From: a virus
IMG/VR virus record: IMGVR_UViG_3300038678_000075
Coordinates: 1 to 29,569 of that record
Length of the DNA: 29,569 bases
Direction: 5' to 3' (one strand)
Part shown: positions 4,750 to 11,967 of the stretch, piece after piece
Layout of the letters: the number at the start of each line of letters is the position of its first letter
Numbering within the stretch: position 1 is the stretch's first letter
Notes under the pieces: model-generated
What the model was told of the DNA's origin: nothing
The model's input: the letters and a program-made list of their open reading frames with translations, nothing else
Databases searched by the model: none
Position numbers and translations under genes: made by a program

Positions 4750-5229
4750 TTACTTGTCTTTTAGGATAGTTGCTTCCGTCAACCTTGCTGCCGCTACCCT
4801 TTCCTCTGCCACTCTCCAGGTTTTATATACTGTCCTTGCTGCCTTTGCTTTTTCTTCTGCTAACTCTGCTGCCTTTACTGCTGCCTTTACTGCATCCCAT
4901 GCTGCTGTCTCTGCTGTCTCTGCTGCTGTCTCTGCCCTTGCAGCCCTTGCATTTGCTACCCTTGCTGCCTTTGCTGCTGCTTTTGCTGCTGCTTTTGCTG
5001 CTGCTTTTGTGGTTGATCTCAGTTGTGATTGGTGTTCGTAAGTAGCATCGAATTCTTTACCAGCTATAGTGTCTATAATATCTATTGCGATCTTATAATC
5101 AGCGAACATGCCCACTTTAAATGCAGCTTGAGCTAATCCGATTAGTTGACTAGTCCAACGTTTAATATATTGCTTACGTGTAACAACATTAGGCTTACTA
5201 TATCCCTGTTTTGTAGTGATAGTTTTCAT
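4750..5229 (-). CDS. Ala-rich helical repeat protein, 159 aa
   Basis: The ATG at 5229 (MKTITTKQGYSKPNV) has AGGTA upstream; the longer open frame reaches back into the leader. Residues 1-65 form an ordinary soluble domain (KQYIKRWTSQLIGLAQAAFKV). From about residue 70 the protein is dominated by Ala with Lys, Arg and Glu in a 3-4 residue rhythm: KAAAKAAAKAAAKAARVANA, then ETAAETAETAAWDA. It ends in an amphipathic helix ending in ATILKDK. This predicts a long single helix or coiled coil. Related Ala-rich tails occur in many phage proteins of unknown role. Exact 12-base DNA repeats encode the KAAA units, so length may vary between relatives. Confidence 0.7.
   Translation of the reverse strand: MKTITTKQGYSKPNVVTRKQYIKRWTSQLIGLAQAAFKVGMFADYKIAIDIIDTIAGKEFDATYEHQSQLRSTTKAAAKAAAKAAAKAARVANARAARAETAAETAETAAWDAVKAAVKAAELAEEKAKAARTVYKTWRVAEERVAAARLTEATILKDK
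4973..5008. repeat. Three exact 12-bp tandem repeats
   Basis: GCTGCTGCTTTT occurs three times in a row at 4973-4984, 4985-4996 and 4997-5008. On the minus strand it encodes Lys-Ala-Ala-Ala in the Ala-rich protein. The period is a multiple of three, so slippage would add or remove whole units without a frameshift. Confidence 0.9.
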
Positions 5230-5241
5230 AATAATAGTACC

Positions 5242-5272
5242 TGCATAGTTGTGGTTGAGTAATGAGTATAGT
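5242..5272 (-). promoter_or_regulatory. TATACT/AACCACAA leader, copy 2
   Basis: On the minus strand ACTATACT is followed by CATTACTC, AACCACAAC and TATGCA, just before the ribosome-binding site of the Ala-rich gene. It matches copy 1 (5516-5543) over ACTATACT, AACCACAA and TATGCA. TATACT would serve as a -10 box, with transcription beginning near AACCACAA. No convincing -35 box is seen. Confidence 0.5.
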
Positions 5273-5293
5273 TGATTCGCTGGCTTGACGCTA

Positions 5294-5503
5294 TCAATCA
5301 ATGTGATAACTGTAGCCACCGTTGGCCAGCTTAAAAGCATCATTCGGCAAATCACCAGTTAAAAGGTACTCATCTAAAGCCTTTGGGTTGATGATTCGTA
5401 GTGCGTCTACGATATGACCATGTGCGACTACATGTGTCCATTGGTCTTCGACATTATTGCAACGTGATAAAGCTGCGAGTAGTAAAGCTGTAGTTTTATT
5501 CAT
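5294..5503 (-). CDS. Hypothetical protein, 69 aa
   Basis: The ATG at 5503 (MNKTTALLLAALSRCNNVED) has GGAGAAG four bases before it, a strong site. The longer frame would begin inside the leader. Despite the hydrophobic TALLLAALS near the start, the stretch is too short for a membrane helix, and the rest is polar and helical (QWTHVVAHGHIVDALRIINPKALDEYLL). No family is recognised. It is the first gene of the leftward region, directly after the operator-like dyad, so it may be expressed early. Confidence 0.65.
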   Translation of the reverse strand: MNKTTALLLAALSRCNNVEDQWTHVVAHGHIVDALRIINPKALDEYLLTGDLPNDAFKLANGGYSYHID

Positions 5504-5515
5504 TGTTCTTCTCCG

Positions 5516-5543
5516 TGCATAATTGTGGTTGTACAAGTATAGT
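5516..5543 (-). promoter_or_regulatory. TATACT/AACCACAA leader, copy 1
   Basis: On the minus strand ACTATACTTGTAC is followed by AACCACAAT and TATGCA, leading into the ribosome-binding site of the 69-aa gene. It is the outermost copy of the leader and abuts the dyad at 5540-5556. The shared TATACT is a reasonable -10 box for leftward transcription. Confidence 0.5.
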
Positions 5544-5556
5544 CAATATATGACTA
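5540..5556. promoter_or_regulatory. Operator-like dyad
   Basis: TAGTCA-ATATA-TGACTA is a perfect 6-bp dyad with a 5-base centre. It overlaps the upstream edge of the leftward promoter candidate, the position of a typical repressor or activator site. No regulator gene is recognised in the window. Confidence 0.4.
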
Positions 5557-5955
5557 ATATCTACTTATTTCTCTAAATCTGTCCCATTCACTGGTCCAGG
5601 TTAGAACAATATTAGTATAAGGTTCTATAATTAGTAGTTAACATTAATAATATATAGATTGATTAATAGTAGTTATATACAAATATAGTCTTTAATAATA
5701 AATATAATCTTTAATGGTTACACCCCTCCTTTCTTATTATCTTATATTCTTATTATCACCCTATTAGAAGCTCCACCATCACGCCTGTCGACATTGAGCG
5801 GCCCTTGTAGGCTGATGTTTGTTGTGTTGTCACTGTGTGGTGATGTGTTGTGTCACTGATGGGTGACAAAGGCAGGGGGAGGGGGCTGAGCCAGGCGGAA
5901 ATAAACCGGTATACCCCCATCCGTACATGAGAGGTGAAATTCTAAGGAGAACTAG
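5557..5955. promoter_or_regulatory. Divergent intergenic region with short direct repeats
   Basis: The leftward early genes and rightward virion genes diverge here. The first half is AT-rich. It holds a 15-base direct repeat with one mismatch (5682-5696 and 5701-5715, consensus AATATARTCTTTAAT, period 19) and an 11-base exact repeat TTCTTATTATC (5731-5741 and 5747-5757, period 16). The second half is GC-rich, with TGTCAC/GTGACA arms (about 5840-5860) and a purine run at 5872-5885. No convincing gene is seen. Promoters for both directions probably lie here, but no clean -35/-10 pair stands out. Confidence 0.45.
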
Positions 5956-6168
5956 ATGGGTATTATAATTGAAAAAGAAATACCTTCTGAAGGTGGTTGG
6001 CAAATAAGTGAATTTGAAACAGTTAGAACTTTTATCAGTATAAAAGATGCTTTACACTTGTTAAGTGGTCCTTCATATAGGCTAGTTAAGGATGACAAAT
6101 TCGATAGGTTTTGGCAAGACAGTGTTAAATACCCTTGGGCACGGTACCGTGTCAAGGGGTTTGTATAA
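5956..6168 (+). CDS. Hypothetical protein, 70 aa
   Basis: The ATG follows AAGGAG with six bases between, an excellent site. The protein (MGIIIEKEIPSEGGWQISEF) is small, soluble and mixed alpha/beta, with aromatic residues in the second half (FDRFWQDSVKYPWARYRVKG). It is the first gene of the rightward block, directly ahead of the small-terminase candidate. No family is recognised, so no role in packaging is claimed. Confidence 0.75.
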   Translation: MGIIIEKEIPSEGGWQISEFETVRTFISIKDALHLLSGPSYRLVKDDKFDRFWQDSVKYPWARYRVKGFV

Positions 6169-6225
6169 AGAATATTTTATTACAATATGAAGGCTCTTGG
6201 TGAGCACCACAGGAACAACCAAAAT

Positions 6226-6615
6226 ATGAATGAAAACAAAGAGATAGAAGAGAACGAACAGGCTGTTGTTGTGTCGGAAGATATTAAGTCTATTCGTAAG
6301 CCAGGAAGACCTCCCGGTGCTAAGAATAAGAACACAATGTTCAAAGAACTTATGGCTGGGGAATTCCAGTCGACAGCAGAGAAAGATATAAAAGATGTTC
6401 TTTCTGTGTTGTTTAAAAAGGCCAAGAACGGAGACCTAAAGGCAATCAAACTTGTAATGGATAGACTAATAGCCCCTATACGTAGTGAAGATGATAAGGT
6501 AGAGAAGCATGGCCTTGTTGTTAATATCACTGTTGGTAGTATGGAACAAGCACAAGCCGTAACATTAGAGGGAGAGTATAATGAAATTGAAGATGAAAAT
6601 GAGGAGAACAGCTAG
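6226..6615 (+). CDS. terS: Probable terminase small subunit / DUF5681-like protein, 129 aa
   Basis: I chose the ATG at 6226 (MNENKEIEENEQAVV) because AGGA lies upstream; the ATG at 6187 has no such site. After an acidic N-terminus the protein has RKPGRPPGAKNKNTMFKEL, an AT-hook-like GRPxGAKNK segment. Helices follow (KDIKDVLSVLFKKAKNGDLK, then AIKLVMDRLIAPIRS). This GRP-x-G-x-K-N-K plus helical layout is the DUF5681-type arrangement often found next to large terminase genes. It would bind DNA to start packaging. Position and layout support small terminase; the identification rests on similarity of pattern, not on a search. Confidence 0.6.
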   Translation: MNENKEIEENEQAVVVSEDIKSIRKPGRPPGAKNKNTMFKELMAGEFQSTAEKDIKDVLSVLFKKAKNGDLKAIKLVMDRLIAPIRSEDDKVEKHGLVVNITVGSMEQAQAVTLEGEYNEIEDENEENS

Positions 6616-6820
6616 TAGGTTATTGATTGGGGTTGGGGGTAGGCTAGTTGAGGTGCCTGATGTATATTTATCAAAAGAAAGTGAATACACAGATAAAGAG
6701 CTACAGGTGTTTTATACAGCGGATGAAGGGTCTTTAAAAGAAGCGGCAAGAGCAGCAGTGTTAAGTAAAAGATTGGAGTTTCATAAGAGCTTTTGTTATT
6801 CAGAAGGTACTAGGGTATGA
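6581..6820 (+). CDS. Hypothetical protein, 79 aa
   Basis: The start overlaps the end of the previous gene in another frame and has AGGGAGAG about four bases upstream. The protein begins MKLKMKMRRTASRLLIGVGG and continues RLVEVPDVYLSKES. A helical end (SLKEAARAAVLSKRLEFHKS) follows. The basic start is not followed by a long hydrophobic stretch, so secretion is unlikely. The family is unknown. It overlaps the protease gene by four bases (ATGA). Confidence 0.65.
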   Translation: MKLKMKMRRTASRLLIGVGGRLVEVPDVYLSKESEYTDKELQVFYTADEGSLKEAARAAVLSKRLEFHKSFCYSEGTRV

Positions 6821-7509
6821 AGAGATTGAGTGATAAGTGGGAAGCCATCTTAAATCGGGGTAAATATGCCCTGAATGAATTGGCCATCCTGGGTACGGTA
6901 GGCCTAGTCTTGCTAACCTCCTGTGCCACTATACAGTACGAACCAAGAGATATTCCAGACCAAGTGATAGAGTGGTCTAATGAGCACGTCTATCGTTTAG
7001 AGACTGAATCAGATATAGGTACGGGATTTTGGGTAGATAATACACACATGGTTACAGCTTGTCATGTATCAACTAGTAATAATATGCTAGCTAAGAATAG
7101 GAGTAATACTCACACAACCTTAATGAAAGAGATATTTTGTGATAGTGAAAGCGACCTAGCTATATTAAAATGTGTTGATTGTGTTGATTTTGTTATTAGC
7201 CCTGTAGAGCTAGAAGCACAGCCCCTAGAACAAGGTAGTTTGGTTTATGGATCAGGATATGCATTAGCTAGTGATTTATGGATTTCGGTTGGTAGGTGGC
7301 AGTATGCCGTACCTGAAGGATATTTAGTAGATATTAACACTACAGTTGGAGATAGTGGATCGCCTGTATTAAGAATTAAAAGCGGCAATATTAATGTTGT
7401 GGGGGTGAGAACTGCTAGTGCTAGAGTAGGTAATACAGTACTAACATACCGAACACTAGTAAGTGGTGCTGATCAGATTCTAAAGTTAATAGCAAAGTCG
7501 ACAGACTAA
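6817..7509 (+). CDS. Trypsin-like serine protease, predicted lipoprotein, 230 aa
   Basis: Residues 21-36 are a hydrophobic signal ending in the lipobox LTSC (Cys36), after a basic N-terminus. This predicts export and lipid anchoring. The mature part has the order of the chymotrypsin/trypsin fold: IGTGFWVDNTHMVTACHV with catalytic His83, SESDLAILK with Asp113, and TVGDSGSPVL with Ser180 in a GDSG core. A further strand VVGVRTASARV resembles the final barrel strand. All three catalytic residues are present, so it should be active. The gene overlaps its neighbour by ATGA and lies ahead of the large terminase. The target is unknown: a virion protein, a cell-envelope protein, or an exclusion function are all possible. 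Confidence 0.85.
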   Translation: MKRLSDKWEAILNRGKYALNELAILGTVGLVLLTSCATIQYEPRDIPDQVIEWSNEHVYRLETESDIGTGFWVDNTHMVTACHVSTSNNMLAKNRSNTHTTLMKEIFCDSESDLAILKCVDCVDFVISPVELEAQPLEQGSLVYGSGYALASDLWISVGRWQYAVPEGYLVDINTTVGDSGSPVLRIKSGNINVVGVRTASARVGNTVLTYRTLVSGADQILKLIAKSTD

Positions 7510-7516
7510 GTGAAAG

Positions 7517-7547
7517 GCCACGTAGTGGCACAGAGCCCCGAAGGGGC
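7517..7547 (+). terminator. Tandem 5-bp hairpins after the protease gene
   Basis: GCCAC-GTA-GTGGC and GCCCC-GAA-GGGGC stand five bases apart in the gap after the stop at 7509. Both have three-base loops and no T-tract, so termination would be weak. They may protect or process the transcript. Confidence 0.4.
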
Positions 7548-7589
7548 GAATAACCGGCATTATTGCCACAACTAAAGAGAGAGAAAGAA

Positions 7590-7739
7590 ATGGCAGATTC
7601 AAAACAAAAGGGTAATGGACTTGGGCAGAATAAAGTTCCTACGTTCCAGCCAGCAAAGATCCATCCGTTTGGCATGGGTGATACAGGTCAGAAGAATATT
7701 CCGCCTGCTAGTCGTCCCGGTGCTGGCGCTAAGAAGTAA
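7590..7739 (+). CDS. Small hypothetical protein, 49 aa
   Basis: The ATG at 7590 follows a purine-rich GAGAGAGAAAG stretch, and the frame runs 49 codons to TAA at 7737. The protein is basic, Gly- and Pro-rich and probably unstructured: MADSKQKGNGLGQNKVPTF, then HPFGMGDTG, ending SRPGAGAKK. It sits seven bases before the large terminase start and would be co-expressed with it. The family and role are unknown. Confidence 0.65.
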   Translation: MADSKQKGNGLGQNKVPTFQPAKIHPFGMGDTGQKNIPPASRPGAGAKK

Positions 7740-7745
7740 GGTTAT

Positions 7746-9029
7746 ATGGCCAACCTAGACTTTAACCTTCACAACAAACAGATGGAGGTGTTCCAATCTC
7801 CAGCTCGCTTTAAAGTGGTGGCAGCAGGGCGGAGGGCTGGTAAATCTTATCTGTCTGCTGTCACCTTGCTTATTGAAGCATTGAAGGAAGAGAATAGGTT
7901 TGGTATTTCGTTAAAAGGAAAAGAAGTGTGGTATGTGGCTCCTACGTACCAGCAAGCTAGGGATATACTCTGGGGCTTATTGAAGGACTTAGGAGAGGAT
8001 GTAATAGAGAAGGCCCACGAGAATACTAGTACGTTGAAATTAATTAATGGACGTACCATTAAGCTCAAAGGTTCTGATCGTCCAGATACACTACGAGGTG
8101 TATCATTAGCATTTGTTGTTCTAGACGAGTATGCATTTATGAAGCCAGAAGTATGGGATATGATTGTTGGTCCAGCTTTGGCGGATAGCAGGGGTGAAGC
8201 CTTGTTTATAGGAACACCTAGTGGTAAGAACCACTTCTATGATTTATGGTTGGAAGCTAGTGGTGACTTCGATAATGAGTGGAGTGCATTTCATTTTAAT
8301 AGTCTAGACAATCCTATCATCTCTGAAGAAGAGTTGGAAAGGGCTAGGCGTAGAATGAGTGAGGATGCTTTCAGGCAGGAGTTTGAAGCCAGTTTTGAAG
8401 CAGCCGGTGGTGGTGCTTTCAAGAGTGAAGACTTCCAATACGCAGAGAAACCAGAGGAACGGGGTACAGTTTATATATCTGTTGATCCTGCTGGTTACGG
8501 CACAGGTGAGGGAATGGTTAAGTCAGCTTTAAAGAAGCTAGATGAAACAGCAATCACTGTTGTTGATGTGTCTCCCTCGGGTTGGTTTGTGTTGGACGTA
8601 CTACATGGCCGCTGGGGTATTAGAGAAACATCTTTAAGAATTATTAGAGCTGCACAGCAATATCAACCAGCAGCCCTCGGTATTGAGAAGGGTGCATTGA
8701 AGAATGCAATCATGCCTTATCTCGAAGATCAGATGAGAAGGTTGAATGTCTATCCACGGATAGAAGAATTAACACATGGCGGACAGAAGAAAACAGATAG
8801 AATCTTCTGGGCGCTGCAAGGCCGATTCCAGAATAAAAGGATTACGTTTAAGAAGAATCAGGTTTGGAATAAACACCTTACCGACCAACTCTTAGACTTT
8901 CCCAACCCAATGGCACATGATGATTTGGTGGACGCCCTTGCTTATATCGATCAAATAAGTACAACAATATACGATAATGGATGGGTTGAAGAAGAGTATC
9001 AACCTATTGACTTAATAGCAGGGTTTTAG
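7746..9029 (+). CDS. terL: Terminase large subunit, 427 aa
   Basis: This is the packaging motor ATPase-nuclease that translocates DNA through the portal and cuts it. The Walker A motif is AAGRRAGKS at residues 26-34, and Walker B is LAFVVLDEY at 121-129 with the catalytic Glu. A coupling motif FIGTPSG follows at 154-160. The RNase H-like nuclease domain shows YISVDPAGYG (Asp247), LGIEKGA (Glu314) and HDDLVDALAY (Asp392-393). The length is in the usual 420-500 range. AAGG stands just before the ATG. The gene is followed without a gap by the methyltransferase-like gene and then the portal. Confidence 0.95.
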   Translation: MANLDFNLHNKQMEVFQSPARFKVVAAGRRAGKSYLSAVTLLIEALKEENRFGISLKGKEVWYVAPTYQQARDILWGLLKDLGEDVIEKAHENTSTLKLINGRTIKLKGSDRPDTLRGVSLAFVVLDEYAFMKPEVWDMIVGPALADSRGEALFIGTPSGKNHFYDLWLEASGDFDNEWSAFHFNSLDNPIISEEELERARRRMSEDAFRQEFEASFEAAGGGAFKSEDFQYAEKPEERGTVYISVDPAGYGTGEGMVKSALKKLDETAITVVDVSPSGWFVLDVLHGRWGIRETSLRIIRAAQQYQPAALGIEKGALKNAIMPYLEDQMRRLNVYPRIEELTHGGQKKTDRIFWALQGRFQNKRITFKKNQVWNKHLTDQLLDFPNPMAHDDLVDALAYIDQISTTIYDNGWVEEEYQPIDLIAGF

Positions 9030-9626
9030 ATGAAGGTATTAGTAGCGTGTGAATATTCAGGACGAGTAAGAGATGCTTTTATAAAAATGGGCCATGATGC
9101 TATAAGTTGTGATCTATTACCAACGGAATCTCCAGGACCACACTATCAAGGAGATGTATTTAATATAATTAATGATGATTGGGATATGATGGTCGCTCAT
9201 CCACCATGTACTTATCTATCATCTAGCGGCATGCATTGGACAGTTCGAGGGTTGAGAGATCCACAGTTGACAGAAGATGCAGTAGGTTTTTTTCTTAGGT
9301 TATGGTACACACCAATTCCAATGATAGCTATAGAGAATCCTATTGGAATAATGTCTAAAAAATTAAGAAAACCTGACCAGTATATACAACCTTATGAATA
9401 CGGTGAAAATGCCAGTAAAAAGACTTGTTTATGGCTATCAGGTCTTAAGGAATTAAAACCGACAAACCACATCGAACCAAGGATAGTTCAGGGTAAAAGT
9501 CGATGGGAAAATCAGACAGATAGTGGCCAAAATATATTATCGCCATCAAAAAAAAGAGCTAGTATGAGAAGTTTGACGTATCAAGGTTGGGCTGATGCTA
9601 TGGCAGAGCAATGGGGTTGTAAATAA
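9030..9626 (+). CDS. C5-cytosine-methyltransferase-like protein, 198 aa
   Basis: Three hallmarks of C5-cytosine methyltransferases occur in order. ACEYSGRVRDAF at residues 6-17 stands in for the AdoMet-binding motif I. HPPC at 57-60 carries the catalytic-position Cys60, and ENPIG at 102-106 corresponds to the ENV motif. GHDAISCDLLP and QGDVF fit motifs II and III. The protein is much shorter than bacterial enzymes and has little room for a target-recognition domain. This matches the short phage family usually annotated as DNA cytosine methyltransferase. Activity and substrate are uncertain. It is inserted between large terminase and portal, starting right after the terL stop and ending in a TAATG overlap, and looks like an acquired extra gene. 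Confidence 0.75.
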   Translation: MKVLVACEYSGRVRDAFIKMGHDAISCDLLPTESPGPHYQGDVFNIINDDWDMMVAHPPCTYLSSSGMHWTVRGLRDPQLTEDAVGFFLRLWYTPIPMIAIENPIGIMSKKLRKPDQYIQPYEYGENASKKTCLWLSGLKELKPTNHIEPRIVQGKSRWENQTDSGQNILSPSKKRASMRSLTYQGWADAMAEQWGCK

Positions 9627-11755
9627 TGGCGCATGTAGACATAATTGTTGGAAATACGGAAGTTCCCGAAGGCAAGGTGGGCCGTGATGTTGAGTCTTCT
9701 TTGGTTTCATGGGTTATGACCCGTGTAAAAGATTGGGAAGACTACCGAAATACAAATTTTAGGGAAAAGTGGAACGAGTATTACCGCCTATGGCGTGGTA
9801 TTTGGGACCAAAAGGACAAAAGTAGAGATTCAGAGCGCAGTAGGCTCATAAGTCCTGCACTTTCGCAGGCGATTGAGGCCACTGTCAGTGAATTAGAGGA
9901 AGCATCCTTCGGACAGGGTAAGTGGTTCGACGTATCGGACGATGTTGTAGACCAGGATAAGACAGATATTGGTATGTTCCGAGATCAACTGGCCGAAGAC
10001 CTAGAAAAGGCTAATGTTCCGGCTAATATAGCAGAAATTTATCTAAATGGTGCTATATACGGGACAGGTATTGGGAAGATTGTTGTTGAGGAGATTGTTG
10101 AGAAAGTAATCGGATCAAATCCTATCAATGACACAGAAATTACTAATTTTGATGTGACAGATAGGCCTACAGTTGCTGTAGAAGTAGTAGCTGTCCATCC
10201 TCAAGAGTTTGTTATTGATCCAGCAGCTAGAAAGGTCCATGAAGGTTTGGGCTGCGCACATATAACTACTGTAAGTAAACAGGCTGTTCAAAAGAAACAG
10301 CAATCAGGTATCTATAGGGATGTTCCTCTGTCAGGATTTACTGATACTTTAGTAGGAGACAGAAGTCTTAGTGATAAAAATGAACTAGCTGATATTCGTA
10401 CTCAAGATAAGACTATGTTAGTAGAATATCACGGATTAGTTCCTAGAAACTTAATCCCTCTTGATATAGAGGACGGAGAGGAGTTTGTAGAGTTATTCCC
10501 CGACAAGGAAGGCGCCAGTGCTGATATAGATGAAGTTGATCTTGTTGAAGCCATTGTAACAATTGCCAATGGTATTACTCTCTTAAGAGGTATTGAAACA
10601 CCTCATGCTATGAAGGACAGATCTTTTATAGCCTATCAGCATGATACAGTTCCTAATAGGTTCTGGGGTAGAGGCATAGCCGAGAAGGGTTATAATCCTC
10701 AAAAGGCATTAGATGCAGAGATGCGAGGTCGTATCGATGCAATGGCGATATCTATCCACCCAATGATGGGCATAGATGCCACACGTATACCAAGGGGTGG
10801 TAATTTTAAAGTAGCTCCTGGACGTAATATATTTACTAACGGTGATCCGAGTACAATATTAAAACCCTTTACATTCGGACAGGTAAACAATAACACGTTT
10901 GCCCAGTCTGGCGAACTTGAGCGCATGGTCCAAATGGGCACAGGCGCAATGGATAGTGCCACACCATTGGCCGAGAACAGACGTAATGAAACGTCCTCGG
11001 GTATGTCAATGATTATGGGTGGTGCAATTAAGAGGAGTAAGCGCACTCTTGCTAATATAGAGCGTAACTTCATGAGGCCTTTGATACATAAGGCAGCATG
11101 GAGGTATATGCAGTTTGCTCCTGATCGTTATCCTACACTTGATGTGAAGTTTAATGTGCATAGTACTCTTGGAATGGTTGCTAGAGAATTAGAGCAGCAG
11201 CAATTAGCGAATATGATGAACACTGTACCTGCTGATTCTCCTGCCTTTTGGATGCTCTTGAAGGCTATATATGAGCATTCTAGTATTTCTAACAGAGAAG
11301 AAATGCTGGTAGTTATTGATCAGATGATGCAGGCTTCACTTCAGAAGCAACAGCAGCCTGAAGAGCAAGATCCAATAATTGCTATTAAAATGCAAGAGAT
11401 TCAACTTAAGTCTGAATTGGATAAGGCTAAGCTACAATTAGAACAACAAGAGAATAATCAAGAAGCACAACTAGATGTAGCTAAATTGCAACTAGAGTAC
11501 GAGAAGCTCCGTCTTAAAGAGCGTGAGTTGATTATGGACGCTAAGATTGAGTTAGCCAAGATGGAGCAGGACAGTGCTGTTACTGTTGCCCAGATGCAGC
11601 AGAAGAGCGTAAGCGACACTGTAGCAGCTCAGAAGCAGGTTCCTGCTAAGCCAGAGAAGCCTGCTGTGATCAATATTAACCAAGGTAGTGGTAAGAAGAC
11701 CATCTCCGTTACGCGTACTGATAAGGGCTTAGAAGGCTCTATAGAGGAGGTCTAA
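9626..11755 (+). CDS. Portal protein, 709 aa
   Basis: Its position after large terminase, its size, and an N-terminal region of Trp/Tyr/Arg-rich helices (DWEDYRNTNFREKWNEYY) fit the podovirus portal, the 12-subunit ring at the packaging vertex. The middle contains a core-like segment (DRSFIAYQHDTVPNRFWGRG) and helices RGRIDAMAISIHPMMGID. The last 150 residues form a Gln/Lys/Glu-rich coiled coil (KSELDKAKLQLEQQENN) like the helical barrel or crown of long portals such as P22's. A basic, unstructured C-terminus follows. The start overlaps the methyltransferase stop as TAATG. Confidence 0.85.
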   Translation: MAHVDIIVGNTEVPEGKVGRDVESSLVSWVMTRVKDWEDYRNTNFREKWNEYYRLWRGIWDQKDKSRDSERSRLISPALSQAIEATVSELEEASFGQGKWFDVSDDVVDQDKTDIGMFRDQLAEDLEKANVPANIAEIYLNGAIYGTGIGKIVVEEIVEKVIGSNPINDTEITNFDVTDRPTVAVEVVAVHPQEFVIDPAARKVHEGLGCAHITTVSKQAVQKKQQSGIYRDVPLSGFTDTLVGDRSLSDKNELADIRTQDKTMLVEYHGLVPRNLIPLDIEDGEEFVELFPDKEGASADIDEVDLVEAIVTIANGITLLRGIETPHAMKDRSFIAYQHDTVPNRFWGRGIAEKGYNPQKALDAEMRGRIDAMAISIHPMMGIDATRIPRGGNFKVAPGRNIFTNGDPSTILKPFTFGQVNNNTFAQSGELERMVQMGTGAMDSATPLAENRRNETSSGMSMIMGGAIKRSKRTLANIERNFMRPLIHKAAWRYMQFAPDRYPTLDVKFNVHSTLGMVARELEQQQLANMMNTVPADSPAFWMLLKAIYEHSSISNREEMLVVIDQMMQASLQKQQQPEEQDPIIAIKMQEIQLKSELDKAKLQLEQQENNQEAQLDVAKLQLEYEKLRLKERELIMDAKIELAKMEQDSAVTVAQMQQKSVSDTVAAQKQVPAKPEKPAVININQGSGKKTISVTRTDKGLEGSIEEV

Positions 11756-11967
11756 TGGATAGTCATTCAGGAGCCTCCTATCTTACAGCAATTATAGCAT
11801 TCTTTACAGGATTAACTATAGACGAGTGGAGTGCGGTAGTGGGTATTATTGTAGCCATTCTTGGTGCTATTTTAGGTATTGGTACATTTTTAATTAACTG
11901 GTACTACAGACATAAAGATCATAAACGTAAAGAAGAGTTGGTGAGTAAAGAATCATGCCTGTTGTAA
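11755..11967 (+). CDS. Holin-like membrane protein, 70 aa
   Basis: GAGG precedes an ATG overlapping the portal stop (TAATG). The protein has a short hydrophobic stretch near the start (YLTAIIAFFTGL), then TIDEWSAVVGIIVAILGAIL running into a second membrane span. It ends with a strongly basic tail NWYYRHKDHKRKEE. A D-E-W segment, membrane helix and cationic tail match small phage holins (HP1 or P22-lambdoid types), which open the inner membrane at lysis. No endolysin is recognised nearby, so the call rests on topology alone. Confidence 0.6.
   Translation: MDSHSGASYLTAIIAFFTGLTIDEWSAVVGIIVAILGAILGIGTFLINWYYRHKDHKRKEELVSKESCLL

Noticed and set aside
4619-5045. Two long plus-strand open frames rich in Ala or Leu
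   Set aside because: They mirror the Ala-rich minus-strand gene. GC-rich GCN repeats leave other frames open by composition alone, and the minus frame has the ribosome-binding site and shared leader.
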